Below are positions 46,248 to 55,368 of a stretch of DNA of 64,000 bases, in pieces; the stretch's first letter is position 1, and every line of letters begins with the position of its first letter. Position numbers and translations under genes: made by a program. The notes under the pieces are model-generated. The model was not told where the DNA came from, ran no database searches, and saw only the letters and a program-made list of their open reading frames with translations. This DNA comes from Convivina intestini. Its GTDB lineage: Bacteria > Bacillota > Bacilli > Lactobacillales > Lactobacillaceae. Where the stretch lies: assembly GCF_003096575.1 (NCBI RefSeq), contig NZ_QEKT01000001.1, positions 192,102 through 256,101 of the forward strand, in the 5' to 3' direction.

Positions 46248-46769
46248 TGCTGGATATTGTATTAAAGCTTCCTTTAAGACTTGTAAGGTGGATGTGTAAT
46301 ACGCCACACCGTAATCATAAGTTATTTTTTGAACCGGCGTCATCCCCTGCTCTTGCCACAGCGCTAGTTGGGAAGTTAACCGAGCCATTTTTGCCTCTTT
46401 GCGCTGAATTTCTTCTTGAATAAAAGCATGAATATCAGCATCACTAAGGTATTGGCTAAAGTAAAGGCGCATTAAGAAATCGGATTTAAAGGTTTCATCA
46501 TCAGTCGGCATTACAACGGCCTTTTGAAAAGCAGTTTGTCCAGCAGGCGTGATGGCAAAAATGTTTTTATTGGGCTTACCAGTTTGAGTAATTTGCTGGC
46601 TAGTTACCAAACCATCCTGACTTAATTTCTTCAAAGTTGGATAAATCATACCATAACTACCATCGAAAAAATGGGCCAACTGATTTTGTAAGATGTCGTT
46701 TATTTCATAACCAGTATGTGGACCACCAGCTAAAATCCCCAAAATTATTTCGCGTCCCTTTAGTGCCAT
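46236..46769 (-). CDS. PadR-family transcriptional regulator (copy 2)
   Basis: A 177-residue PadR-s1 type regulator. The winged helix (GREIILGILAGGPHTGYEIN, then GSYGMIYPTLKKLSQDGLV) is followed by a long helical C-terminal domain (about 95-170) that binds ligands or dimerises. It is the second gene of an operon with the MFS pump just upstream and probably represses it. Its ribosome site is unusual: an uninterrupted run of eight G (46776-46783) six bases before the ATG, which could vary in length by slippage. Confidence 0.88.
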   Translation of the reverse strand: MALKGREIILGILAGGPHTGYEINDILQNQLAHFFDGSYGMIYPTLKKLSQDGLVTSQQITQTGKPNKNIFAITPAGQTAFQKAVVMPTDDETFKSDFLMRLYFSQYLSDADIHAFIQEEIQRKEAKMARLTSQLALWQEQGMTPVQKITYDYGVAYYTSTLQVLKEALIQYPATTD

Positions 46770-46806
46770 TTTTTACCCCCCCCTGAACTTTCTAAAAAAT
46801 TATACA

Positions 46807-48336
46807 CTATTTTCTTTTTAAAAAGAGCGCAACTAGCCCACCCGAGAGTGCAAATGGTAAGGAAACCAAATACAATTTTTCAAAAGCCTGCCGTAAATAA
46901 GTTTGCGTATGCTCTTCGATAGCAGTTATGCAATTAGCTAAGGGATTGGGTAATTGGCTAGTATCACTTTTGGTAAATTTTGTTGCTTCTAATTTATGCT
47001 CGACTTCAGCTAATATATGTTGACTTGCCGCTGTAGGAAGCGCTAGTTGGGCCACAGATACTTGAGCATAATGGCGACTGTTGGTCCGGGCAGTATCTAA
47101 ATTGGCGTATAATCCGGTCACAAAGATTGCTACAGCTAACATAATCCCTACCTGTCGTAATACACCAGTAACACTTTGAGAAGCAGTCAATAATCGACCT
47201 TGTAAATGTCCGGCCGCAATCACTAGAATCGGGCCAGTTACGATTCCATAACCCATGCCAACCGTAAACCCAGCCCAAATTGACTGACTCTGACTGGTCA
47301 AAGCGGTGTGTCCTAACCAATAAAAACCGGTTGCCATCATAATAAAACCAAACACTAATATATATTTACCAGAAATACGATTCAAAGCAAAACCGGCAAT
47401 GGGTGAAAAGATAAAAATAGCCAGTGAAATCGGTGCGACTAATAAGGCTGCGTGTAAGGAATCATAGCCAGTAATATTAGTAAAATAAGTTGGCAAAATA
47501 ACAGTTGTTGCTACCAAAAACAGATTGCTCAAGACCACAACGACTGCCGCAATTGAAAAATTACGATCCTTGAATAATGACAGCGGTACCATCGGATTAC
47601 TGCTCTTACTCTCAACCAGTAAAAAGAGTGCAAAAGCTAGTAGACAAATTGCAAAACAGGTCACTGTTGGCACTGATAACCAACCCCAACTACTTCCTTG
47701 CATCATTCCTAACGATAAAGTTGTCAAGGTAATAATACTCAAAATTGCCCCAGTGGCATCTAAGGATTGCCGGGGCTCTTTAGCTTGGTGCAAATTCAAA
47801 TTTAGTAGACCCAGAATCAACATCACAATCGTAATGGGCACATTGATTAAGAAAATCCACCGCCACGAAAGAAACTGGGTAACCAAGCCACCAACAGTTG
47901 GGCCTAAAGCCGCCGCCAAGCCCTGCGTGATACCAAGTAAAGCAATGATAGCAGTCCGCTGCTTCACATCAACTAACTTAATACCCAAAGTCATTGATAA
48001 AGGAAATACTAAAGCTGCCCCCATACTCTGAATTGCTCGTTCAACTAATAAAACAGTTAAACTATTTGCTAAAGCCGAAAGGGTTGAACCAAGACCAAAT
48101 AAGGCCACGCCAATTAGAAAACCCCGATGGGTCCCAAAAATTTCCGCCAAACGAGTTAAAGGAATCGTTAAAGCCGCAAAAATAATAAGATAAACATTCA
48201 AAGCCCAGGATAAATCATCTAAACCAACACCCAGATGCTGACTGATATTGGGCAAACTCACATTCATAATGGTGGTATCCAGCATACAAATAAAAATACC
48301 GAGGACACAAAGTGTAATCAAAATTCCCTTTTTCAT
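46807..48336 (-). CDS. DHA2-family MFS multidrug exporter
   Basis: A 509-residue drug:proton antiporter with about fourteen helices (EmrB/QacA type). The start LCVLGIFICMLDTTIMNVSLPNI carries the LDxTxVNVALP-like motif D1, and WRWIFLINVPI is motif C-proximal as in the family. It likely exports toxic organic compounds. First gene of an operon with a PadR regulator. A perfect 25-bp palindrome covers its -10 element and reaches the ribosome site. Confidence 0.88.
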   Translation of the reverse strand: MKKGILITLCVLGIFICMLDTTIMNVSLPNISQHLGVGLDDLSWALNVYLIIFAALTIPLTRLAEIFGTHRGFLIGVALFGLGSTLSALANSLTVLLVERAIQSMGAALVFPLSMTLGIKLVDVKQRTAIIALLGITQGLAAALGPTVGGLVTQFLSWRWIFLINVPITIVMLILGLLNLNLHQAKEPRQSLDATGAILSIITLTTLSLGMMQGSSWGWLSVPTVTCFAICLLAFALFLLVESKSSNPMVPLSLFKDRNFSIAAVVVVLSNLFLVATTVILPTYFTNITGYDSLHAALLVAPISLAIFIFSPIAGFALNRISGKYILVFGFIMMATGFYWLGHTALTSQSQSIWAGFTVGMGYGIVTGPILVIAAGHLQGRLLTASQSVTGVLRQVGIMLAVAIFVTGLYANLDTARTNSRHYAQVSVAQLALPTAASQHILAEVEHKLEATKFTKSDTSQLPNPLANCITAIEEHTQTYLRQAFEKLYLVSLPFALSGGLVALFLKRK

Positions 48337-48350
48337 TTGATTATGCTCCT

Positions 48351-48396
48351 TTTATATTAATATTATTAATATAAACAATATGAATATAATAGTCAA
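48351..48396 (-). promoter_or_regulatory. MFS pump promoter with perfect palindromic operator
   Basis: TTGACT (plus 48391-48396), 17-base spacer, TATATT (48368-48373) on the minus strand. A perfect 25-bp palindrome (48351-48375; arms TTTATATTAATA) covers the -10 and the start region, so bound PadR would block transcription. Confidence 0.65.
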
Positions 48397-48411
48397 ATAA
48401 AAGGCATAAAA

Positions 48412-48433
48412 AAAGCGATCCTTTAATCGCTTT
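48412..48433 (-). terminator. Terminator of the small membrane protein gene
   Basis: AAAGCGAT (48412-48419) and ATCGCTTT (48426-48433), loop six bases, T-run leftward. Confidence 0.75.
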
Positions 48434-48440
48434 GTAATAT

Positions 48441-48782
48441 TTAGTAAAAACCAGCACTTTGAGCAGCCCGCCAACCGTCTATAATTTGGTCACTATGATA
48501 ATAGGCCTGCGTTACAAACCAAATGGCCAATAAGATTAGCAAAAACTTTCTGGCTGAATGCCAATTAATTAATACTTTTCCTTTTAACTGACTAGTCCAA
48601 GCCCAGGTAACCAAGAGTGCTACCCAAAAATTATTATCAAACTGATTTAAAAGCGTATCTCGCGTGGCAATATTCATGATTACTTGATACGAAAGTAAGG
48701 TTAACCAAGTCAAGCCAAAGAATTTCAAATCAAAGTATCGATCATCTCTTTGCAAATAGTGACTGAATTTCTCCCTGTTCAT
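48441..48782 (-). CDS. Small membrane protein of unknown function
   Basis: A 113-residue protein I do not recognise. Three hydrophobic segments are visible (LTWLTLLSYQVIMNI, FWVALLVTWAWTS, FLLILLAIWFVTQAYY) and a charged N-terminus. It has an AGGAGG ribosome site and its own promoter, and a cre site lies right at the expected start of transcription. That implies it is turned down when good sugars are present. It lies downstream of the two bPH2 genes but is transcribed separately. Confidence 0.65.
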   Translation of the reverse strand: MNREKFSHYLQRDDRYFDLKFFGLTWLTLLSYQVIMNIATRDTLLNQFDNNFWVALLVTWAWTSQLKGKVLINWHSARKFLLILLAIWFVTQAYYHSDQIIDGWRAAQSAGFY

Positions 48783-48793
48783 AGTAAACCTCC

Positions 48794-48844
48794 TGAAAGC
48801 GCTTTCTATAACCAGATTATAAACCTTTCAGCCTCACGCATCAA
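48794..48844 (-). promoter_or_regulatory. Promoter and cre site of the small membrane protein gene
   Basis: TTGATG, 17-base spacer, TATAAT (minus strand; -35 at plus 48839-48844, -10 at 48816-48821). TGAAAGCGCTTTCT or its complement (48794-48807), one base off the cre consensus, covers the start point. Confidence 0.65.
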
Positions 48845-50268
48845 ACATATTCCCGATACCACTTAAAAATATCTTCAACTTCCTGAGTTGGTAAATAACG
48901 ATATCGTAACCGCAAAACCTGATTACCGCTCCGAACACTGACAATCAAATTGGCTCGTTTAGTCCAAACCATTAATAATGAAGCATCGACTGACATACTT
49001 TGAATCTCATGCCAGCCAATCAGGACAGTATCATTGGTTAATTGACGAGCTGTTCTCAAAGCTAAATGGCCATCATCATACCGATTAATCCCAGTATAGT
49101 AGCCCTTATACCAACCAAAGATAATCGCTAAGATGATCAATGGCATCAAGGCTATCCAGTACCAAAAGCCGTGATAAAAAATTGCCACAGCCATAGCTAC
49201 AATCCCCACCCCGACTAAGGCATTACGAACAAACAACCAAGAAGTATACCAATCACCCGTTTTAATAGTTGGTGCTTGTTCAGGCGTATAGTCTAAGAAT
49301 TCTTTTAACACTGAATAGACCTTATCTTGACTAATAACCGGAATCAAAGTCACCCGCTTTTGTTCATCACTTTTAGTTGCATCAGCGATCAAATCTAATT
49401 CAACGGTCACTAAACCAAAAATTTGACGGAAAATATTTTGACGAATATGAATTGATTGAATCCGATTAATGGATACATGGAGAATACTTTTTTGAATCAA
49501 ACCTCTTTTCACAGTTAACAAATTATCTTGACGAATAACCGTGAAACCATACAAACGCAACAATACTCGGGCCAAATTAACAACCATTAAGCCCAATATA
49601 ATGACATTTAAGACGATTAAAATTGGCACTAATCCATAATGATTCACATGGTCAACAACCGTATCACTAGCATTGCTGAGAATGTCCATCAAGCCTAAAT
49701 GGTTAGATATAACTAAAACAAATAAAAATTGGCCCAAAATGTCGGGATTTGTCATGGCATAAAGTGCTAACTCTTTAAAACCAATCTTATACTCGGCTGC
49801 CTTTTTTACTTCTTCTTCAACTGGTTCTGCAGGCAACTGGGCTAAATCAGTTGGTTCAGAACTGTTAAAATCTAATAACATCCGAACTACATTCGATACA
49901 GCTAAAAGCGTCACCTCCCCTTGATCCTTTTCTTTCGCTCCGGTATCAACAATCAAAGTTTCCACCCCAAATGGTTCTAAGAAAAACCACTGACGCCGTT
50001 GTAAATTTTGAATTTGTTGGTATGGAATGTGCCGTTGCTGTTTGATGATGACCCCAGAATTCACAATTAATTCCTTATCGGTCATTTCGTAAGTGAAGCA
50101 ATAATAGTCTAAGCAAGCCCATAAAATCAGCACTACCGGCAATATAAGCCATATTTGCCAGTACTGGCGCAAAAATACGAAACCCAACACAGCCGGTAAG
50201 AAATCACGAAACAAAAAGCCTACTTTGATTAATAAAGCAAACGGATGTAGATGTTGCTTATTGATCAT
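48841..50268 (-). CDS. Membrane protein with bacterial PH (bPH2) domains, YdbT-like
   Basis: A 475-residue membrane protein built of repeated bPH2 units, each a pair of helices followed by a PH-like beta domain: about 60-130 (IVNSGVIIKQQRHIPYQQIQNLQRR), about 245-320 (VKRGLIQKSILHVSINRIQSIHIRQ) and about 395-470. It pairs with the following small bPH2 gene product, as in the YdbS-YdbT pair of Bacillus, which has been linked to resistance to certain bacteriocins. Function here is inferred only by architecture. Its start overlaps the YdbS-like gene by eleven bases. Confidence 0.85.
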   Translation of the reverse strand: MINKQHLHPFALLIKVGFLFRDFLPAVLGFVFLRQYWQIWLILPVVLILWACLDYYCFTYEMTDKELIVNSGVIIKQQRHIPYQQIQNLQRRQWFFLEPFGVETLIVDTGAKEKDQGEVTLLAVSNVVRMLLDFNSSEPTDLAQLPAEPVEEEVKKAAEYKIGFKELALYAMTNPDILGQFLFVLVISNHLGLMDILSNASDTVVDHVNHYGLVPILIVLNVIILGLMVVNLARVLLRLYGFTVIRQDNLLTVKRGLIQKSILHVSINRIQSIHIRQNIFRQIFGLVTVELDLIADATKSDEQKRVTLIPVISQDKVYSVLKEFLDYTPEQAPTIKTGDWYTSWLFVRNALVGVGIVAMAVAIFYHGFWYWIALMPLIILAIIFGWYKGYYTGINRYDDGHLALRTARQLTNDTVLIGWHEIQSMSVDASLLMVWTKRANLIVSVRSGNQVLRLRYRYLPTQEVEDIFKWYREYV

Positions 50269-50725
50269 TACGGGCCTCCCGTGCTAGGGTCATAACTTGA
50301 TCTTTTAAAGTCAGCGCTTGCTCGTGACTCAAGGCCTCAATAGTGTGGTTGGAACCACCCGTGGCCACCGTTATACGGTATAACTGTTGAAAACGTAACA
50401 AAGGACCTTGCTGTAAATCAACATTTTGCACTCGGGCAATTGGAATCGCACTAAAGCGACGCCAGAAAAATCCTTTTTTAATTTCAACTTCAGTGGGATA
50501 AACAGCATATTGATAAACCGCATAACGATAAGGAATTAAGGCTAATTCCACCACAAAAATTACTAGCGATAGCACGACCCAAAATACGATCCCCCAGTCG
50601 GGTAACCACGGCCACCACAAATGCTGAGCGAGCAGATAGGCTCCTAGAATTAATAGATTAACTATCAAATGAATGATACTCATCATAAACCAAATACGTT
50701 TAATTGATTTTGGAAGGTGCTGCAT
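50258..50725 (-). CDS. Membrane protein with one bPH2 domain, YdbS-like
   Basis: A 155-residue protein with two N-terminal helices (about 12-65) and one bPH2 domain (about 80-150: VEIKKGFFWRRFSAIPIARVQNVDLQQGP). It is the small partner of the YdbT-like protein whose gene overlaps its end. Together they probably form a membrane complex. GGAGAG ribosome site upstream. Confidence 0.85.
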   Translation of the reverse strand: MQHLPKSIKRIWFMMSIIHLIVNLLILGAYLLAQHLWWPWLPDWGIVFWVVLSLVIFVVELALIPYRYAVYQYAVYPTEVEIKKGFFWRRFSAIPIARVQNVDLQQGPLLRFQQLYRITVATGGSNHTIEALSHEQALTLKDQVMTLAREARNDQ

Positions 50726-50813
50726 CTTCTCTCCTTAGTGAACACTTTTATTTTTTTCACAATCAATAAACATTTTACTATAGCTGTTCCAATAAGAACA
50801 CTTTTTCACAAAA

Positions 50814-50834
50814 AAAGACCAACAATTGGTCTTT
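50814..50834 (-). terminator. Terminator of the surface adhesin gene
   Basis: A perfect 9-bp stem (AAAGACCAA, TTGGTCTTT) with a three-base loop, just after the stop at 50858. Confidence 0.8.
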
Positions 50835-50857
50835 AATTTACGTTGAATCGATTTTAT

Positions 50858-52747
50858 TTATTTTTTTGGTTGTTTAACCTTCCAAAAGGCTAGAATAACA
50901 GCAGCTTGGGCGGCAAGTGCAGCAATGATTCCCGCAATACCCAAATTAGTACTAGCATCATTATTACCAGTTTTTGGCAAAGTACTCTGACCACTGGTCG
51001 TTATTGTTGGCGTACTTGCTGCTTGCTGATTTGTCAAAGATTCCGACTGATCATAAGTACCTGCCTGACTAAACCGATTATCATCATTCAAGCTGGTCAT
51101 TTGAGCACTTGTACTAGTTAATCCAGCCCGGTTATTATTTTTCGAATTGGCATGTGATAGCTGATTACCGATTTGATTAGGTTCAACGTTTGTACCACTC
51201 GTCCCAGTCATTGGTTCTTGCTGAGTTCCAGTCCGGTTTGGGCCGCCACCCTGTCCCTGACCGCCCATCGGTGGCCTACCATTACCTAAACCAGCCATGG
51301 GACCACCTTCTCCAGTCATACCTGAACCGCCACCTTGACCGGCAACTACATCAGTCGTAGTGCCATTCACAGATACCTGATAAGTTTGCCCAGCAGTTAA
51401 TCCCGGCATTGATAGATTGAGATAAGTAGCTGCTTGCGGGGCCGAAAGTTGTTTAAGGGTCTGACCATTTTGAGCAACAGTGATGGTATCGCCAGCACTT
51501 ACCTGACCAATTTTGACATAACTTTGGCTAGATGTCTGGGCATTGGGTGTCCCTTCTGTACCAGTACCACCCCAAAGCACTGTGCCACCAGTAAAACTAA
51601 TCGTCCCATCGCCATCAATTGCACCATTATCTGGGGTTGAATCAATCATGGAAATTACGTTTCCACCAGCAATATTAATATCACCATTGGAATCCAAGCC
51701 ATCCCCACCACCATGCAAAATCAAGTTACCACCATTAATATTAATGGCCTGCGGGTCCGTCGAACCCGCATCGTACTTGGTCTGATCAAGTTGGGCATTA
51801 ATAATATCATCACTAGCATTCAAGTTTAAGTTGCCACCATTGATGGTAACAATTTCACCCTCTAACGCTTCATATGACTTAGTCACATTTAAATTACCAG
51901 AATCAACGGTTAAGGTGCCATCGGCAGAAATCCCATTCATGGTTGAACTGATGTTCAAAGTGCCATCCCCGTTTGAGATAAGATTACCATTGGCATAAAT
52001 GGCCCCATTTGGATTAATTGTATCTAAACTCTCTTCGTTTTCTACTGGCACAGAAGTTGTAATTGTATTAGTGCCAAGCGAGGTAATCGTCAAATTACCA
52101 AATTGTTTAGCATTGATAACTGCACCTAACTGATTAGTTAAGTCCACGTTATTCAAAACTATCGTAACAGCGGCATCCACAGGGGCATTGACCACAATCT
52201 GAGCATCGGCAGCACTGCCAGATACCTGATAAGTACCTGCCTGGTTAATCGTAACGGTATGGTCTTGAACGCTGGCCTGATTAGTATCAACTTGGGTTTG
52301 ACCTTGGTTGAACGTAATATTAGTTTGATTACTTATTGAATCGGCATTTATAGTAGTTGAATTCGATGTAGCAGTGCTAGCTTCAGAAGCTATTTGTGTC
52401 ACGGTTGATTCAGTTGAACTTACTGTTAGGGACTGTTGACTGGTTGAATCAAGTCCGTTTATTGCCACCTGACTACTGGTACTTTGTACCTGGTTAAGCT
52501 CGCTTTGGCTGGTGCTAGTTTGGTTTTGACTAGTCGTACTTTGATCAGTTTGACTAGTGGCTGTGCTACTATTTGCGGTCCTTGTCATTTTTACGCTCGG
52601 CGTACTAGTATCGGCATTGGCCTGGAGATCTAACTGACTTAAGCCACCGATAACTGCTACTGTTGCAGCCGCAAATAACCACTGCTTACCAGCCTTGTAC
52701 ATTTTGTAATTACGTGTCTTTGAATTAGTGTTTAGGGATGATGTCAT
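50858..52747 (-). CDS. LPxTG-anchored surface protein with carbohydrate-binding beta-helix-like domain
   Basis: A 629-residue wall protein. The N-terminus has the KxYKxGKxW-type signal (MYKAGKQW, about residues 16-23, then a hydrophobic core), which marks large serine-rich proteins of lactic acid bacteria. A Ser/Thr/Gln-rich stretch (about 45-165) follows. The middle (about 165-430) has repeating short beta units (NGAIYANGNLISNGDGTLN, GGNLNLNASDD, GGNLILHGGGDGLD) like the Cthe_2159/DUF4353 carbohydrate-binding family. A glycine-rich segment (about 470-510) precedes the sortase signal LPKTG, a hydrophobic helix and a basic tail. Probably an adhesin or polysaccharide binder; the ligand is unknown. 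No accessory Sec or glycosylation genes lie nearby. Confidence 0.88.
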   Translation of the reverse strand: MTSSLNTNSKTRNYKMYKAGKQWLFAAATVAVIGGLSQLDLQANADTSTPSVKMTRTANSSTATSQTDQSTTSQNQTSTSQSELNQVQSTSSQVAINGLDSTSQQSLTVSSTESTVTQIASEASTATSNSTTINADSISNQTNITFNQGQTQVDTNQASVQDHTVTINQAGTYQVSGSAADAQIVVNAPVDAAVTIVLNNVDLTNQLGAVINAKQFGNLTITSLGTNTITTSVPVENEESLDTINPNGAIYANGNLISNGDGTLNISSTMNGISADGTLTVDSGNLNVTKSYEALEGEIVTINGGNLNLNASDDIINAQLDQTKYDAGSTDPQAININGGNLILHGGGDGLDSNGDINIAGGNVISMIDSTPDNGAIDGDGTISFTGGTVLWGGTGTEGTPNAQTSSQSYVKIGQVSAGDTITVAQNGQTLKQLSAPQAATYLNLSMPGLTAGQTYQVSVNGTTTDVVAGQGGGSGMTGEGGPMAGLGNGRPPMGGQGQGGGPNRTGTQQEPMTGTSGTNVEPNQIGNQLSHANSKNNNRAGLTSTSAQMTSLNDDNRFSQAGTYDQSESLTNQQAASTPTITTSGQSTLPKTGNNDASTNLGIAGIIAALAAQAAVILAFWKVKQPKK

Positions 52748-52874
52748 TTAATCGTCCTCGCTTTTTTAATTTTTTATTTTTAATTGCCACTTGATTAATT
52801 ATCTTGGGCATGTATTTATAATAAAAATTTAAAGTAAAAAAACGATTAAGTGAAAATGAAATCAAAATTAAAAA

Positions 52875-53744
52875 CTAGTCAAACGCGCTCTGAGTTTGTT
52901 TTAAAATCTGTAATTTTTCCCATTGATTAAGGTAGGTGCGTTTTTTCAATACTTGGTAATCATTAGCCATGATTTTATCTAAGATACCGCGATAGATGTT
53001 ACTGGCTAAGGCCAAGACTTTACCGGTTTGCGCGTCGTGTAATTGTGCTATCAAAATGGGTAATTGGTCGTAGTCATTTTGGGCTCGCTGAGCTTCATCA
53101 GCTAATAATTTGCGCAAATTTGGTGTAACATCCCGAGCCAATAGATCTTTTGGTTTGACATGGTACTGCGCTAATAAATCATTGGGTAGGTAAACTCGGC
53201 CGGCTTGTGCATCTTCTTTTACATCCCGCAAAATATTAGTTAATTGCATGGCCTGTCCAATCTTAATGACCACTTTCGAATCATAGGTCAATTGGTTTTC
53301 CGTTAAAATTGGCATTAACATCAAACCGACCGTCCCAGCAACCTGGTAGCAATACTGATCTAAATCTGCCTGGGTATTGATTGGCAAACACGCCCAGTCG
53401 TGCTGCTGGCCAGCCCACATATCGTCTAACCAGCTAAATTTAATCTCATACAAATCAAAAATTAAACGCAATGCCTGCCAGAGGGGCTTTTTCGGAGTAT
53501 CTCCCTTTTTAAAAGCGCCCCATTCTTGGGTTAATATTTGGTAAGCCTGCTCATCATGGGCATCGACGGCATCATCTAATTCACGCAAAAAATGATAAAG
53601 CACATAGACACTTAAGGCTTGATGTTTGGGTAATCGCGAGAAGGCAAAATAAAAAGAACTGGAAGTTTTTTGAATACTAGTCCGACTGGGTTCAAAAAGA
53701 TTAGCATGTTGTAAAATTACTTGCGCTCGGTCCGTACTATTCAC
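52875..53744 (-). CDS. crtM: 4,4'-diapophytoene (dehydrosqualene) synthase
   Basis: Joins two farnesyl diphosphates to make the C30 carotenoid precursor. The start is set at GTG 53744, with GAGGT seven bases upstream; an upstream ATG would add 22 unlikely residues. The 289-residue protein has both magnesium-binding aspartate motifs, ELDDAVD (near 57) and NILRDVKEDAQAGRVYLP (near 175), of the squalene/phytoene synthase family. It overlaps crtN by eight bases, a translationally coupled crtNM pair like that of pigmented lactobacilli. Confidence 0.92.
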   Translation of the reverse strand: MNSTDRAQVILQHANLFEPSRTSIQKTSSSFYFAFSRLPKHQALSVYVLYHFLRELDDAVDAHDEQAYQILTQEWGAFKKGDTPKKPLWQALRLIFDLYEIKFSWLDDMWAGQQHDWACLPINTQADLDQYCYQVAGTVGLMLMPILTENQLTYDSKVVIKIGQAMQLTNILRDVKEDAQAGRVYLPNDLLAQYHVKPKDLLARDVTPNLRKLLADEAQRAQNDYDQLPILIAQLHDAQTGKVLALASNIYRGILDKIMANDYQVLKKRTYLNQWEKLQILKQTQSAFD

Positions 53745-55260
53745 TAAGTGACCTCGACTTCCCCGCTGGTAATGGTAAATCACGCATGACTTCTTTGGCC
53801 GCCAATTCACCTGAAGTTAAGACAATCGGTACCCCGGCACCCGGATGCGCACTTGCGCCAGCAAAATAGAGTTTTTGAGCATAGGGATACTTATTATGTG
53901 GCCGGAAATAATTGCTTTGCAGCAAGGTTGGCTTCAATCCAAACGTTGCCCCATAAGCCGAATTAAACTCGGACTTAAAATCATTGGGGGTATAAATTTG
54001 TTGATAGTCGATATGTTCAAGCAAGTCAGGCAGATCTAGCTCACTGGCAAGACGGCTAAAGACTTTCTGAATAAAGTCTTTAGTCTGCTGTTCATTCCAA
54101 TCATCAAAATCCTTCAAATTAGGGACCGGTGCCAAAACATAAAGAGAGGAATGACCATTAGGTGCCATGGAGTCGTCAATCTTACTTGGATAATAGGCAT
54201 AGAATGAAGGATCATCAGGTAAAATACCCTTTTCTAATTCATCAATATTTTTAAAGAAATCCTCAGCCATCCGCAAATTATGAACATTTAAATGCTCATA
54301 TTGACGATCAAGCCCTAGATAAATCACCATGCAAGAGATGGCATAATCCATTTGATTAATCTTTTCAACTTGATAGCGCCGTGGCTTAACCCCGGCTTTA
54401 TCTGGAATTAGATGATTCATCGCATATGGAAAATCAGCATTCATCACGACGGCATCATAATCATGCTTAACCCCGCCAATCATGACCCCATCCGCATTTT
54501 TATTGGTAAAGGTCACTGATTCAATCGCTGTATTAAGATGAATTTGACCGCCTAATTCTTTAAATCGGCGTTCCAGCGCCTGCGCATAGGAATACATACC
54601 ACCCTGAATGTACCAAACCCCATATAGGAGCTCGATCATAGGAATGATGTTATAAATTGATGGTCCATTAAAGGGAGAAATCCCAATATAAAGGGTTTGA
54701 AAGGCTAGTAATTTCACCAAATCTTCAGATTCTAGATATTTTTTCAACGATTGATAGGACGATGAAAAAGTTTTTAAGCGAAAGGCCTGAATCAGTGTTT
54801 TAGGATTCCAAAAATCCCAAGGACTCCGAAAGGAGCGGGCAATAAAATGATCTTTGGCTAAATCATAGCGCTGATAAATATCACTTAAATAGGCTAAGAA
54901 TCCGGCCATATCTTGACTAGAAACGCCTTCATAAGTTTTGGTAATATCAACTAAATCTGAAGATAAGGGACGGTCCTTTTTACCCGCCAAATAGACGTCC
55001 ATAAAGGGATTCAAACGACTCATTTGAAAATAATCGTCTGGATTAACCCCACTATCACTAAAAACCTGACGATATATTTCTGGCATCATAACAATTGTGG
55101 GTCCGACATCAAAACGGTATTTACCTGTATCAATGCGCCCCATTTTACCACCAATGTAGCTATTTTTTTCAAATAAATCGACCTGATAGCCGGCTGCTTG
55201 CAAATATATAGCAGCCGATAATCCACCTACTCCAGCACCGACAACGGCTAATTTAGTCAT
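53737..55260 (-). CDS. crtN: 4,4'-diapophytoene desaturase
   Basis: Desaturates the C30 chain to yellow 4,4'-diaponeurosporene, a membrane antioxidant pigment. The start is at the ATG at 55260 with AAGGAGG seven bases upstream. The 507-residue protein begins with the FAD-binding motif KLAVVGAGVGGLSAAIYL, carries GGKMGRIDTGKYRFDVGPTI, and ends with the carotenoid-desaturase signature around YFAGASAHPGAGVPIVLTSG. First gene of the operon. Confidence 0.93.
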   Translation of the reverse strand: MTKLAVVGAGVGGLSAAIYLQAAGYQVDLFEKNSYIGGKMGRIDTGKYRFDVGPTIVMMPEIYRQVFSDSGVNPDDYFQMSRLNPFMDVYLAGKKDRPLSSDLVDITKTYEGVSSQDMAGFLAYLSDIYQRYDLAKDHFIARSFRSPWDFWNPKTLIQAFRLKTFSSSYQSLKKYLESEDLVKLLAFQTLYIGISPFNGPSIYNIIPMIELLYGVWYIQGGMYSYAQALERRFKELGGQIHLNTAIESVTFTNKNADGVMIGGVKHDYDAVVMNADFPYAMNHLIPDKAGVKPRRYQVEKINQMDYAISCMVIYLGLDRQYEHLNVHNLRMAEDFFKNIDELEKGILPDDPSFYAYYPSKIDDSMAPNGHSSLYVLAPVPNLKDFDDWNEQQTKDFIQKVFSRLASELDLPDLLEHIDYQQIYTPNDFKSEFNSAYGATFGLKPTLLQSNYFRPHNKYPYAQKLYFAGASAHPGAGVPIVLTSGELAAKEVMRDLPLPAGKSRSLSE

Positions 55261-55341
55261 CAAAATCCTCCTTTTCAATGAAAGTTTACCTTCATATAAT
55301 AGCATATTCACTATATAGAAATTTTTTACGAAAAAAATAAA

Positions 55342-55363
55342 AAAACGTGCCTCAACACGTTTT
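55342..55363 (-). terminator. Terminator of aspA
   Basis: AAAACGTG (55342-55349) and CACGTTTT (55356-55363), loop six bases, with T-run leftward. Confidence 0.75.
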
Positions 55364-55368
55364 CTAGA

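Noticed and set aside
47525-48031. 168-codon plus-strand frame inside the MFS pump gene
   Set aside because: Antisense shadow of a clear drug transporter gene; no motif or start signal.
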